A stretch of DNA of 41,023 nucleotides. Origin: SLRI01 sp964460465. GTDB taxonomy: Bacteria > Pseudomonadota > Alphaproteobacteria > Geminicoccales > Geminicoccaceae. The DNA lies in assembly GCA_964460465.1 (NCBI GenBank), contig CAYWSB010000034.1, positions 1-41,023 on the forward strand, given 5' to 3'. Positions 18,006 through 26,254 of this stretch are shown piece after piece. The position numbers and the translations under genes were made by a program. The notes beneath the pieces are model-generated. The model ran no database searches. It had not been told where the DNA came from and saw nothing but the letters and a program-made list of their open reading frames with translations. The number at the start of each line of letters is the position of its first letter. The first letter of the stretch is position 1.

Positions 18006-18398
18006 GCCCCTGGACCCCTCGCCGCCGGCTCACCCCATCCCGACTGTGGCCGGGCCGGGCCGCGAATGGCAAAGGGAATCTCGTTAACGAGGCGTCGGCG
18101 TGACGTGCCCGCCGCTGCCGGCTGCGACAGCAGAGCCGGGCGGACACCATCGGCCTGTCAGGCCGGCAGGCGCTCCGGTCGCCGCGCGGGCAGTGGCTCG
18201 GGGTCTCGACCTGTCCTGGCCATCAGCGGAGCCGCTGGACGTTGCCGATCGAAGTACGCGTCTGGCCGAAAGGACGACCGGCGTTCCGCTGGCTCGGTCG
18301 GGTCGATGGTGCCTGTCGTCGAAAGTGGTAGGGCGGCGATGCCCGTCGACTGGCATGTGTGCCGGTCGACGGGCTCGCTGCTTCTCGCGATGATCAGC
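18006..18398. other. Gap upstream of potA, nothing recognised
   Basis: About 390 bases that should hold the potA promoter. Frames crossing it on either strand are Arg/Pro/Ser-rich and look like non-coding GC-rich sequence. No RNA gene, no strong promoter and no member of the palindromic repeat family was found here. Confidence 0.45.
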
Positions 18399-18662
18399 TC
18401 AGACAGGAACGTGGCCGTTCAGCGAGTGGCCCGGGATGCCGGGCAGGCTGGGAAGGCCGGGGAAGCCAGGGAGCCCGGGGAGTCCGGGGAAGCTTGGGAG
18501 CCCGGGGAAGCTTGGGAGCCCGGGAATCCCACCGGGCAGCGAGAAGGAGCCGGCGGCAACGGTATCGAGCTGGTCGTCGGTGAGCCTGAGTTCCTCCGCC
18601 TGGGCCGCAGCGGCGCCGACGGCCAGCACCGCGGCGAGGGCGGTGGTCTGCAAGATACGCAT
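18399..18662 (-). CDS. Small secreted protein with Gly-Leu-Pro hexapeptide repeats
   Basis: 87 residues from the ATG at 18662, which follows GGAAGGAAAACGCTG. A signal peptide (1-22, ends AAAAQA) is followed by LRLTDDQLDTVAAG (25-38). This LTxxQLDxVxAG signature occurs in small exported alphaproteobacterial proteins and resembles leader motifs of ribosomally made peptides. Residues about 44-79 are a repeat of Gly-Leu/Ile-Pro-x-x-Pro units (GLPSFPGLPSFPGLPG...), a proline-rich, collagen- or elastin-like spacing. At DNA level an 18-base unit repeats in tandem (18486-18520). No family function is known and no maturation or export enzyme is adjacent. The gene could be an extracellular structural or surface peptide (inference). 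Confidence 0.6.
   Translation of the reverse strand: MRILQTTALAAVLAVGAAAAQAEELRLTDDQLDTVAAGSFSLPGGIPGLPSFPGLPSFPGLPGLPGFPGLPSLPGIPGHSLNGHVPV
18486..18520. repeat. 18-bp tandem repeat inside the small secreted protein gene
   Basis: Two adjacent copies of an 18-base unit beginning GGGGAAGCTTGGGAGCC, at 18486 and 18504, encoding the six-residue unit of the secreted protein. More diverged copies lie on both sides. The unit is in phase with the reading frame, so copy changes would lengthen or shorten the protein without a frameshift. Confidence 0.7.
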
Positions 18663-18894
18663 CAGCGTTTTCCTTCCAGTGCGCGGTTGTTTTGGGGCTA
18701 CGGGAGGCAACTCTAGTCTCCCGCGCAAGTCTAAGGATCACCGATCGCGGCCACCCCGTCAACATGACCAATCTGTCATCATCAATTGGGCGTAGTCTTT
18801 TCGGGAGAATTTCGAACGACATACTGCAACTCGTGGGCTTCTTCCTCCCCGTCTTCGGCATACTGGCGGGGACGCTCCGGTGTGCGGACATCGC

Positions 18895-19278
18895 TCAGCG
18901 GCCGCGGGCCCCGGCGTGGCGCCGGGCGATGGCGGCGATGGCGAGCCAGACCAGGCTGCGCAGGGTCATGGCCCCAACGGTGCGGGGCTCGAAGGCGCCG
19001 CCCGCCACGACATGCAGGCCGAAGGCGGCGAAGACGGCGAGCGTGGCGACGGCGATCACCAGGGCGAGCGAGGCGGCCCAGGGCCGCGCCTGCCAGAGGC
19101 CGAGCCCGGCGGCGACATAGGCGAAGCCGGCGAGGAAGTTGAACCAGAGCACGAACGGCACGGCGTCGCCGACGGCGGCCCGGGCCGCGGGTCCGCCGAA
19201 GAGCGCCGTGCCGCCGGAGGCGATGGTGAGCACGCCGAAGAGCAGGGCGACGACGGCGGCCGCGCGCAGGAGCCACAT
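18895..19278 (-). CDS. Small four-helix integral membrane protein
   Basis: 127 residues with four hydrophobic helices: about 2-20 (LLRAAAVVALLFGVLTIASG), 38-62 (VPFVLWFNFLAGFAYVAAGLGLW), 66-88 (WAASLALVIAVATLAVFAAFGL) and 100-118 (GAMTLRSLVWLAIAAIA). The pattern of short, regularly spaced helices is common in uncharacterised proteobacterial membrane proteins; I do not recognise a named family. The ATG at 19278 follows GAAGGGAAAGCACC; the longer frame to 19317 has no such site. It sits downstream of the sulfatase gene on the same strand, about 150 bp away, so a link is possible but unproven. Confidence 0.65.
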   Translation of the reverse strand: MWLLRAAAVVALLFGVLTIASGGTALFGGPAARAAVGDAVPFVLWFNFLAGFAYVAAGLGLWQARPWAASLALVIAVATLAVFAAFGLHVVAGGAFEPRTVGAMTLRSLVWLAIAAIARRHAGARGR

Positions 19279-19429
19279 GGTGCTTTCCCTTCGATGGGCT
19301 TGCCGGTCGGAGAGCATAGCCCAGCTCGCCCGCTGGTCGGCCGGCGCAAATGCGCGCAGGTCGGCCGACGGCCGCAGCAGCGCGCCGCTAATGTCACCCT
19401 TGAGGGGTCTGGAGGGTCGGTGCGGGCGA

Positions 19430-20947
19430 TCAGGCGGCCTGGAGCTGGAGCCGGGCGAAGGCCTCGGGCGGGGCGTCGTTCTCGGCCATGAGACGCGCCA
19501 TGAGGGCGGCGAGGCGCGCCTCGAGCGCCGGGTCGTCGAGCGGGCGTTCCTGGCCGGGGTCGGCCACGATATCGTAGAGCCGGGTCTCGTCCTCGAGCAG
19601 GCAGCCCGGCCCGTAGGTGCTGTACATGGGCGACCGGTCGATCACCGGCACCTTGAGCAGCGGCACCCCCTTGGTGAACGGCATCGGCGGGGCCAGGGTC
19701 GCCGGGGCCAGCTCCTCCGGCGTGAACAGCGCCCAGATATGGGTCGGCATCAGCGTGTACTGGTAGATCTCCTGGGTGGCGAGGTCGGGCGGGTAGCGGT
19801 GGTAGGTGTGCGTGCCGTCGGCGAGGTTCACGGCACCGCCGAAATAGCCGAAGAGCACCGCTTCCCGGGTGGCCTTGTCGCCGTCGAGGTGTTGCAGCAG
19901 CGAGTGTGCCTGCATCTCCTTCGGCCGGTCGGCGCCGAAGAGCTCGACGAAGGTGGCGGCCATGTCCATGTTCTGGGTCAGGGCCCGGCGCCGCTGGCCC
20001 GCCTTGTCCGCATGGTCCGGGTGGTGGACGAAGAGCGGGATGTGGGCCACCTCCTCGTACATGGTCATCCGGTTCTTCGCCCAGAAATCGTGCTCGCCGA
20101 GCAGGTAGCCGTGATCCGTCGTCAGGATCAGGCAGGTATCCTTCCAGAGGTCATGCGCGTCGAAGAAGTCGAGCACGGTGCCGAGCAGGTGGTCGCACAA
20201 GGCGACGAGCGCATAGTAGTTGGCCTTGAGCTCCTCGCATTCCTCGGGCAGCTCGTCCACCCGGGCGTAGCGCGGCCAGTCGCGGACCGGGCCGTGCCAC
20301 CCGGTTCGATACGCGTCCTTGAAGCGCTCGGGGGCGGTGAAGGGCTCGTGCGGGTCGAAGGTCTCGAGCTGCAGCAGCCAGTTGTCGGCGTCCTTGTTGG
20401 TCTCGAGGAACTCGAGCCCGGCGGCGAAGCACTGGACCGAGGGAAAGTCCGCCTCGGAGCGGACGTACTCGCGATTGACCATGTTGCGCCTGGGGTAGCT
20501 CCGGGCCGCCTCGCTGTACTGCCGCTCGTGGTACTTCTCGCGCAGGCGCTCCCAGGGCGGCTGCACCATGGCCTTCCAGGCATCGCCCTCCTGGCCGCGG
20601 ATGAACTCGAACGTGTCGTAGCGGTTGTGGTAGGTGGCCCCGCCGTCCTCGAAGTAGTGCGCGTGGTCGGTGATCAGGTGGCTGTAGACGCCCTTCCTGG
20701 CCAGGAGCTCCGGGAATGAATTGTCGAACGGCTCGAGCGGACCCCAGGAGCGGTGCAGGAAGCTGAGCCGCCCCGACTGCATGTCCCGTCGCGCCGGCAT
20801 GCAGGGCATCGAGCCCACATAGTGGTTGTCGAAGGTGACCGACCGTGCGGCCAGCCGGTCGAAATTGGGGGTCGCGATGCGCGTCCCGCCATAGGCACCG
20901 AGCAGATGGCGGTTGAGGGAGTCGAACAGCAGGAAGACGCAGCGCAT
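19430..20947 (-). CDS. Sulfatase-family hydrolase (Cys-type, CxPAR)
   Basis: 505 residues, no signal peptide, so cytoplasmic. Alkaline-phosphatase-fold sulfatase: N-terminal metal Asp in FLLFDSLNRHLLGAYGG, the active-site signature PCMPARRDMQSGR, whose Cys is converted to formylglycine in this family, and the second metal cluster LTTDHGYLLGEHDFWAKN with the conserved Lys. C-terminal RLYDIVADPGQERPL is the usual sulfatase tail. It should hydrolyse a sulfate ester (some relatives act on phosphonate or phosphate esters); the substrate is unknown. GAGGAGG precedes the ATG at 20947. It is divergent, 89 bp apart, from a sulfolactaldehyde-reductase-like dehydrogenase, suggesting shared control. Confidence 0.9.
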   Translation of the reverse strand: MRCVFLLFDSLNRHLLGAYGGTRIATPNFDRLAARSVTFDNHYVGSMPCMPARRDMQSGRLSFLHRSWGPLEPFDNSFPELLARKGVYSHLITDHAHYFEDGGATYHNRYDTFEFIRGQEGDAWKAMVQPPWERLREKYHERQYSEAARSYPRRNMVNREYVRSEADFPSVQCFAAGLEFLETNKDADNWLLQLETFDPHEPFTAPERFKDAYRTGWHGPVRDWPRYARVDELPEECEELKANYYALVALCDHLLGTVLDFFDAHDLWKDTCLILTTDHGYLLGEHDFWAKNRMTMYEEVAHIPLFVHHPDHADKAGQRRRALTQNMDMAATFVELFGADRPKEMQAHSLLQHLDGDKATREAVLFGYFGGAVNLADGTHTYHRYPPDLATQEIYQYTLMPTHIWALFTPEELAPATLAPPMPFTKGVPLLKVPVIDRSPMYSTYGPGCLLEDETRLYDIVADPGQERPLDDPALEARLAALMARLMAENDAPPEAFARLQLQAA

Positions 20948-21036
20948 GGGTAAGGCCTCCTCTTGACGCGGCGGTGTGCAGGGCGCTCTTGTCGGCGCGC
21001 GACAGGGCAAGGAACGAACAAGCAGGGGAGCAGCTC

Positions 21037-21942
21037 ATGGCCAAGCGCGTCGGGTTCGTCGGCATCGGCACCATTGGCAAGCCGATGGCGTTGAACATCC
21101 GCAAGGGTGGCTACGCGCTTTCGGTCTTCGACCTGAACCAGCAGGCGGTCGCCGAGCTGATCGACGCGGGTGCCGTTGGCAAGGCGTCGCCGGCGGCGGT
21201 GGCCGAGGCGAGCGACATCGTCATCACCATGGTGCCGGACGCGCCGGACGTCACCAAGGCGGCGCTCGGCCCCGGCGGCATCGCCGAGGGGCTGGCGCCG
21301 GGCGGGCTCTATATCGACATGAGCACCGTGGACCCGGCGACGACCCGGAAGAACGCCGCGGAACTCGCCAAGCGCGGCATCCGGATGATCGACGCGCCGG
21401 TCGGCCGGACGGTGGACAACGCCTATGCCGGCACGCTCGCGATCATGGTGGGCGGCGAGCCTGCCGACGTCGAGGAGGCCATGCCGATCCTCCGCTGCAT
21501 GGGCTCGGACATCACCCATTGCGGCCCGCTGGGCAACGGCCACGCGGTCAAGCTGGTCAACAACTACATCTCGGGCGGCATTCTCGCCCTGCTCTCCGAG
21601 GGCCTCACCTTCGGGGTCAAGGCCGGGCTGGAGCTCGAGACGATCCTGGAGGTGGTCGGCGGCACCTATGCGGCGAGCGGGGTGATGACCAAGATGCTGC
21701 CGGCCAAGGCGTTCAAGGGCGACTTCTCGCTCGGCTTCAAGACGACGCTCTCGCACAAGGACATCCGCCTGGCGCTGGGCCTCGCCGAGGCGGCCGGGCT
21801 CGATGCGCCGGTGGGCAAGGGGGTCTTCGAGACGCTGCAGCGGACGATCGACGCCGGCTACGGCGAGGAGGACTTCGCCTCGATGCTGCGGGTAAACGAG
21901 CAGAAGGCGGGGGTCGAGGTGCGGCTGAAGGAGGCGGGGTAG
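21037..21942 (+). CDS. Beta-hydroxyacid dehydrogenase, sulfolactaldehyde-reductase-like
   Basis: 301 residues of the 3-hydroxyisobutyrate/6-phosphogluconate dehydrogenase family. Rossmann motif VGFVGIGTIGKPMA (5-18), substrate stretch DMSTVDP, then DAPVGRT with Arg124 and VKLVNNYIS with catalytic Lys172, Asn175 and Ser179. From memory, E. coli YihU (SLA reductase) uses Arg123, Lys171, Asn174 and Ser178 to act on and hold the sulfonate; all four are matched here at +1. Activity on sulfolactaldehyde or a similar C3 sulfonate is therefore plausible (inference); tartronate semialdehyde or another beta-hydroxyacid remains possible. AGGGGAG precedes the ATG at 21037. A palindromic composite repeat starts 13 bases after the stop. 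Confidence 0.82.
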   Translation: MAKRVGFVGIGTIGKPMALNIRKGGYALSVFDLNQQAVAELIDAGAVGKASPAAVAEASDIVITMVPDAPDVTKAALGPGGIAEGLAPGGLYIDMSTVDPATTRKNAAELAKRGIRMIDAPVGRTVDNAYAGTLAIMVGGEPADVEEAMPILRCMGSDITHCGPLGNGHAVKLVNNYISGGILALLSEGLTFGVKAGLELETILEVVGGTYAASGVMTKMLPAKAFKGDFSLGFKTTLSHKDIRLALGLAEAAGLDAPVGKGVFETLQRTIDAGYGEEDFASMLRVNEQKAGVEVRLKEAG

Positions 21943-21955
21943 AAGGTAGGGAGAT

Positions 21956-22061
21956 GTGGGGGAAATGATTTCCCCCACGCCCCCTCGGAACTTGGCGACA
22001 GCGCTCGTGACGAGCGACGCCGCAAAGTTGGGGTGGGGCTCGGGGAGGATCATCCTCCCCG
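21956..22061. repeat. Composite palindromic repeat, copy C (intact, REPIN-like)
   Basis: Left palindrome 21956-21978 (GTGGGGGAAAT + G + reverse complement) and right palindrome 22041-22061 (CGGGGAGGAT + C + reverse complement), 62 bases apart. The spacer is itself an imperfect inverted repeat, with an inner CGCTCGT-G-ACGAGCG and outer AACTTGGCG / CGCAAAGTT. It lies between convergent genes, each palindrome right after one gene's stop. It is the intact reference for the split copy around the SIR2 gene. Confidence 0.9.
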
Positions 22062-22062
22062 C

Positions 22063-22794
22063 CTATCCTAGCCGGCGCCGGAACAAGGCGAAGGTCCGCT
22101 CCCAGGCGCGCTCGGCCGAGGGCTTGTCGTAGCAGTAGCGCGTCGGGAAGGTGAAGCCGTGCGCGGCGCCCTCGTAGGTCTCGAACCGGGCCACCACGCC
22201 GTGCGCGCGGCAAGCTTCCTTCAGGATCGCCTCGTGCTCCGGCGGCGAGAGCGGGTCGCCGTCGGCGAAGCCGAAATAGCACTCGGCCTCGATCTTCGGG
22301 ACCAGGAGATGGGCCGAATCCGGCCGGTCGGTGACCTGGAAGCCGGCATGGAGCGAAACCATGGCCTTGATGCGATCGGGAAACGTGCCGGCGGCGGCGA
22401 GCGCGTGCCGGCCGCCCATGCAGTAGCCGATCGTGCCCACGGGGTCGCGGGCGGCGGGGTCCCGGGCGGCGCGGCCGAGCAGTGTCGCGGTGTCGGCCAG
22501 GACCATGGCGTGGGTGGTGGCGTGGTTCAGCCGCATCATCTCGGGGTCGGGACCGTGGGTCGGCAACAAGGCCGGATCGAAGCTCGGGCCGCCCTCGCGC
22601 CAGAAGAGGTTGGGGAGCATGACGTGGTAGCCGACCGTGCCGATCCGCCGCGCCATGTCCTTGAGCTCTTCCCGGATGCCCAAGGCGTCCATGTAGAGGA
22701 TGACGACGGGGTGCGGCCCACCCTCCTCGGGCCGGGTGACGAAGACCGGGATGCTGCCGCCCTCGGTCGTAAGCTCGAGGTCCTGCTCGTGCAT
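22063..22794 (-). CDS. Dienelactone hydrolase family protein
   Basis: 243-residue alpha/beta hydrolase. The nucleophile is Cys125 in GYCMGGRHA (the dienelactone-hydrolase variant of the nucleophile elbow), with an Asp in FADGD (178-180) and His212 in GAAHGFTF. The oxyanion-side segment VILYMDALGIREELKDMARRI is typical. The family opens lactones or cleaves esters in ring-fission and sugar-acid pathways; here the substrate is unknown. The ATG at 22794 begins two bases after the stop of the upstream dehydrogenase, so the two form an operon transcribed away from the importer genes. Lactone opening would fit oxidation of a sugar-like substrate in this locus (inference). Confidence 0.9.
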   Translation of the reverse strand: MHEQDLELTTEGGSIPVFVTRPEEGGPHPVVILYMDALGIREELKDMARRIGTVGYHVMLPNLFWREGGPSFDPALLPTHGPDPEMMRLNHATTHAMVLADTATLLGRAARDPAARDPVGTIGYCMGGRHALAAAGTFPDRIKAMVSLHAGFQVTDRPDSAHLLVPKIEAECYFGFADGDPLSPPEHEAILKEACRAHGVVARFETYEGAAHGFTFPTRYCYDKPSAERAWERTFALFRRRLG

Positions 22795-22796
22795 CG

Positions 22797-23678
22797 TCAG
22801 CGCCTCGCGATCCGGGTGCCGGTCTGGGCCTCGATCACCCGGGCGATGGCGCTGACGTCGCGCTCGGCGAGGCCGGCGGTGATCGCCGCCTCGTAGACCG
22901 CCTCGCTGCGGCGGAAGAGCGGCAGGTCGAGGCCCTCTGCCTCGGCGAGGCCGGCGGCGAGGGCGGCGTCCTTGGCCCCGATATAGAGCTTGCCCACGGC
23001 CGGCGCGTCCGGATCGCGCATCGCCGGCGCCTTGGCCCGGAACAGCGGCGTCGCGGCCATTCCGCCCCCCTCGCCCACCACCTCGATGAAGGCGTCGAGG
23101 TCGCCGCCGGCGGACGCCACGAGCGCCAGCGCCTCGGCGATGGCCGTCATCTGGACGAGGCCGAGGCCGTTCTGCACGGACTTGAACAGGCTGGCCGTGC
23201 CGGGGCCGCCGACGACGCGATGGTCGCGGGCGGCGACGAGCGCCAGCGGCAGGACGCGGGCGACGTCCGCAGCCTCGCCGGAGACGACGAGGAAGAGCTT
23301 GCCGGCCTCGGCCTCGCCGATCCCGCCCAGCATCGGGCACTCGACATAGCCGACGCCACGGCCCTCGAGCTCGGCTTGCAGCGAGCGGGCGAGGTTGGGG
23401 TCGATCGTCGAGGTGTCGCAGGCGACGAGCCCGGGCTTCGCCACGTCGGCATAGACCGCGCGGACCGCCGCCGGGCTCGGCAGGCAGGTGAAGAGGATGT
23501 CGGCATGGGCGACGACCTCGTCGATGCCGGCGGCGGGCTCGAGTCCGCGCACCGGAGCGCGGGCCATGGCCGCCGGATCGCGGTCGAAGACGACGACGCG
23601 GTGGCCAGCCTCGACCAGATGGGCGGCGAAGGGCAGCCCCATGACGCCGAGCCCGACAAAGCCCACGGCCTCGCCCAT
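22797..23678 (-). CDS. NAD(P)-binding beta-hydroxyacid dehydrogenase (paralogue 2)
   Basis: 293 residues. Rossmann motif GFVGLGVMG (6-14), FDRD after the second strand (a basic/acidic pair typical of NAD(P) choice), CDTSTIDP, and the substrate motif ECPMLGG in place of PVGRT. The catalytic lysine is Lys166 in SLFKSVQNGLG. The family oxidises beta-hydroxyacids or reduces their semialdehydes. It lacks the sulfonate-binding Arg seen in the gene at 21037, so its substrate probably differs. GGGAGGGG precedes the ATG at 23678; the longer frame adds five residues. First gene of a two-gene operon with the dienelactone-hydrolase-family gene, divergent from the ABC importer. Confidence 0.88.
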   Translation of the reverse strand: MGEAVGFVGLGVMGLPFAAHLVEAGHRVVVFDRDPAAMARAPVRGLEPAAGIDEVVAHADILFTCLPSPAAVRAVYADVAKPGLVACDTSTIDPNLARSLQAELEGRGVGYVECPMLGGIGEAEAGKLFLVVSGEAADVARVLPLALVAARDHRVVGGPGTASLFKSVQNGLGLVQMTAIAEALALVASAGGDLDAFIEVVGEGGGMAATPLFRAKAPAMRDPDAPAVGKLYIGAKDAALAAGLAEAEGLDLPLFRRSEAVYEAAITAGLAERDVSAIARVIEAQTGTRIARR

Positions 23679-23864
23679 CGCCCCTCCCCGCACGCCTCGT
23701 CTTGCGATTACCGTGTTTTATCGAACGGATGCCTGTTTGGTCTTGCTGATTCGCGCGATCGAAGTCAAGATCGCCCGCAACGAGCTAGTCGAGCTCGGCT
23801 CGATCAGGGAACCGGCAAGACGGGCACCGAGCGCGTGCTCGCCCAGATCCCCGTGCATGCCAGG

Positions 23865-23878
23865 CTCGATCGATCGAG
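23865..23878. promoter_or_regulatory. Possible operator palindrome before the importer operon
   Basis: A 14-bp perfect palindrome CTCGATCGATCGAG lies 65 bases before the binding-protein gene, in the 265-bp gap between divergent operons. Its position fits a repressor site, but no regulator gene is nearby and GATC-rich palindromes are easy to find by chance. Confidence 0.2.
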
Positions 23879-23943
23879 GCCGTCAACTGGAGCAAGGGCG
23901 CCAGGATTGAGCCCGGCGCCGCAACGACTGCGGGAGAGGCGAC

Positions 23944-25287
23944 ATGCAGACGATCTGGCGGTTGAGCCGGCGCACGCTCTTGGGCAGTGCGGCGGGCTTG
24001 GGGGCGACCTTGATCCTGCCGGGCAAAGCCCCGGCGCAGGGCGGTGCGAAGCCCTTCGAGGGCACGACCTTGAACGTCTCCTGCTGGTCGGCCCCCTATG
24101 CGCAGTGGCTCCGCGAGTACCTGCCCGAGTTCACCGAGCTCACCGGCATCACCGTCAACTACGACACCCCGGGCTTTCCGGTCTACAACCAGCAGGTCGA
24201 CCTCGAGCTCTCGACCGGGGGCTCCGCCTACGACGTCGCCAACATCACCTTCATCTACACCTCGCGGTGGATCGGGGCGGGCTGGTTCACGCCGCTCGAC
24301 GACTTCTTCAACGACCCGAACAAGACCCCGCCCGAGTGGAACGCCGCCGATTTCCTCGACGGCACCCAGCTGCCGATGCGGGATCGGGACGGCAAGACCT
24401 ACGGGTTCAGCTGGGTCGCCGATGCGATGCATGCCGGGGCCTCGCGCTTCGACATCATCCAGGAGGCCGGGTTCGGGATGCCCAAGAGCTATGACGAGCT
24501 CATGGCGATGGCGCCCGAGATCCACAAGAAGAGCGGCGTCACGGCGTTCACGGCCGAGAACCACCACGGCTGGATCTTCCCGCCGATCATGCAGGCCTTC
24601 GGCGGCAACGTCTTCCGCGATCCGCCGCATGACATCATGCCGTCTCTGGACACACCCGAGGTGCATGCCGCGTCGGAATGGTACGTCAACCTGCAGAACA
24701 CCTACGGCCCCGACGGCTGGCTGGCGCAGACCTACGACCAGACCACCAACATGCTCAAGCAGGGCCGGGCCAACTACTGCCTCTTCAACCAGGCCTTCCT
24801 GATGCAGATGGGCAACCCCGACAGCCGGGTGCAGGAGACCTGCGCCTTCTCGCTCTATCCGGAAGGGCCGCAGGGCCGGTTCCCTGGCCTCGCCGTACAT
24901 GGCTGGGGCATCCCCGCCGGTGCGCGCAACAAGGATGCGAGCTGGGAATTCATCAAGTGGGCGGTCGGCAAGGACCTGATGATGCGGATGCTGGCCGAGA
25001 AGGGCTATGGCGCGGTCACCCGCCGCTCGGTCATCGAGAGCCCCGAGTTCAAGGCCGCCAACATGGTCAACGGCTACGACGTCGGGCAGATCTATCTCGA
25101 CACCATCGACCTCGCGAAGCAGGGCCACATGGCCTACCGCACCGTCCACGTCTATCCGCAGGCCAACGCCCAGATCAACAAGGCGATCGAGATGATCGCG
25201 AGCGGCCAGGCCACGCCCGCCGAAGCCTGGCGGCAGGCGCAGGAGAACGCCGTGGCCGACATCCGCCGGGCCGGCGTCGACATCTGA
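23944..25287 (+). CDS. Carbohydrate-type ABC importer substrate-binding protein
   Basis: 447 residues, family-1 extracellular solute-binding protein of the sugar (MalE/UgpB-like) class. The N-terminus has a Tat-type signal, LSRRTLLGSAAG with R9-R10, and cleavage is likely near residue 31 (APAQ-GG). Mature features: LNVSCWSAPYAQWLREYLPEFTELTGI, NQQVDLELSTGGSAYDVANI (the ligand-contact lobe), then YGFSWVADAMHAGASRFDI and WEFIKWAVGKDLMMRM. It should bind a sugar-like ligand in the periplasm; the identity cannot be read. CGGGAGAGGCGAC precedes the ATG. The two permease genes follow on the same strand after 58 bp. Confidence 0.92.
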   Translation: MQTIWRLSRRTLLGSAAGLGATLILPGKAPAQGGAKPFEGTTLNVSCWSAPYAQWLREYLPEFTELTGITVNYDTPGFPVYNQQVDLELSTGGSAYDVANITFIYTSRWIGAGWFTPLDDFFNDPNKTPPEWNAADFLDGTQLPMRDRDGKTYGFSWVADAMHAGASRFDIIQEAGFGMPKSYDELMAMAPEIHKKSGVTAFTAENHHGWIFPPIMQAFGGNVFRDPPHDIMPSLDTPEVHAASEWYVNLQNTYGPDGWLAQTYDQTTNMLKQGRANYCLFNQAFLMQMGNPDSRVQETCAFSLYPEGPQGRFPGLAVHGWGIPAGARNKDASWEFIKWAVGKDLMMRMLAEKGYGAVTRRSVIESPEFKAANMVNGYDVGQIYLDTIDLAKQGHMAYRTVHVYPQANAQINKAIEMIASGQATPAEAWRQAQENAVADIRRAGVDI

Positions 25288-25345
25288 TGCCGGTAGCCGC
25301 CGTCCCGGGCACCGGGGCGGCGGCCACGGTTTTGGCGGAGGCGGG

Positions 25346-26254
25346 ATGGCGCGAGCTTTGACGCAAAGCTGGCAGGAGCAGCAGCGGCGGGCGTTCTTCT
25401 GGGGCCTCGCCCCGGCGCTCGCCGTGCTCGTGGTGATCACCATCGCCCCCGCCCTCTATCTCGTCGTCACCAGCCTGACACCCTTGACCCTGACGAACCC
25501 GCTGCAGACCGGGCTCGACTTCTCCGACCCGTTCCGCAACTACCGGGAAGCACTCGCCGACTACCGGTTCCGGAACTCGGTCTGGGTGCAGGCCAAGCTC
25601 TCGGTCGCGACCGTCGTCTCGCAGGTGCTGATCGGCCTCGGCATCGCCCTTTTGCTCAACGCCCGCTCGAAGCTGCTGGAGGCGATCCGCACCGCCTTCC
25701 TAATCCCCATGGTGCTGCCGCCCATCGTCGTGGCACTGATCTGGAAGATCATCTACTCGCCCGACGTGAGCCCGATGCACCGGCTGCTCGAGTTCGTGGG
25801 CTTCCCGGTCCGCTCGCTCATCACCCAGGCGGACACCGCCCTCTGGGCGATCGCGGTCGCGGACACCTGGGAGTGGTTCCCCTTCACCATGCTGATCATC
25901 CTGGCATCGCTGCAGATGGTGCCGGAAGAGCCGCTCGAGGCCGCCAAGATCGACGGGGCGAACTCGTTCCAGACCTTCTGGTACGTGGTCCTCCCGTTCA
26001 TCCAGCCGGCGATCATCGTTGCCGCCCTCTTCCGCCTGATCGACAGCGTGAAGGCCTTCCCGCTCATCTACGTCCTCACGCAGGGCGGGCCCGGCCAGGT
26101 GACGGAGGTCACCAACTACTTCGCCTTCGTCCAGGCCTTCAACTTCTCCTACTGGGGCTATGCGTCCGCCATCGCCACCATGCTGGTGGCCGGGGTCTTC
26201 TTCCTCTCCTGGCTGCTCGGCCGGCTCGACCAGGCGAGCCAACGGGATGAGTAG
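25346..26254 (+). CDS. Carbohydrate ABC importer permease (MalF/UgpA type)
   Basis: 302 residues, six predicted transmembrane helices. The first is FFWGLAPALAVLVVITIAPALYLVV (about 18-42). EAA loop: PLEAAKIDGANSFQTFWYVVLPFIQPA. The C-terminal YVLTQGGPGQVTEVTNYFAF motif is typical of MalF/UgpA-type proteins. It forms the inner-membrane channel with the next gene product. The ATG at 25346 follows GGAGGCGGG; the stop overlaps the next gene's start by 8 bases, indicating coupling. The ATPase that must drive it is not encoded in this cluster. Confidence 0.93.
   Translation: MARALTQSWQEQQRRAFFWGLAPALAVLVVITIAPALYLVVTSLTPLTLTNPLQTGLDFSDPFRNYREALADYRFRNSVWVQAKLSVATVVSQVLIGLGIALLLNARSKLLEAIRTAFLIPMVLPPIVVALIWKIIYSPDVSPMHRLLEFVGFPVRSLITQADTALWAIAVADTWEWFPFTMLIILASLQMVPEEPLEAAKIDGANSFQTFWYVVLPFIQPAIIVAALFRLIDSVKAFPLIYVLTQGGPGQVTEVTNYFAFVQAFNFSYWGYASAIATMLVAGVFFLSWLLGRLDQASQRDE

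Noticed and set aside
18486..18520. Tandem repeats as a CRISPR or regulatory array
   Set aside because: The unit is 18 bp, contiguous without spacers, and in phase with a secreted protein frame.
23488..23910. Plus-strand frame crossing the gap before the ABC importer
   Set aside because: Most of it is antisense to the dehydrogenase gene; the part in the gap has no recognised motif and no start signal.
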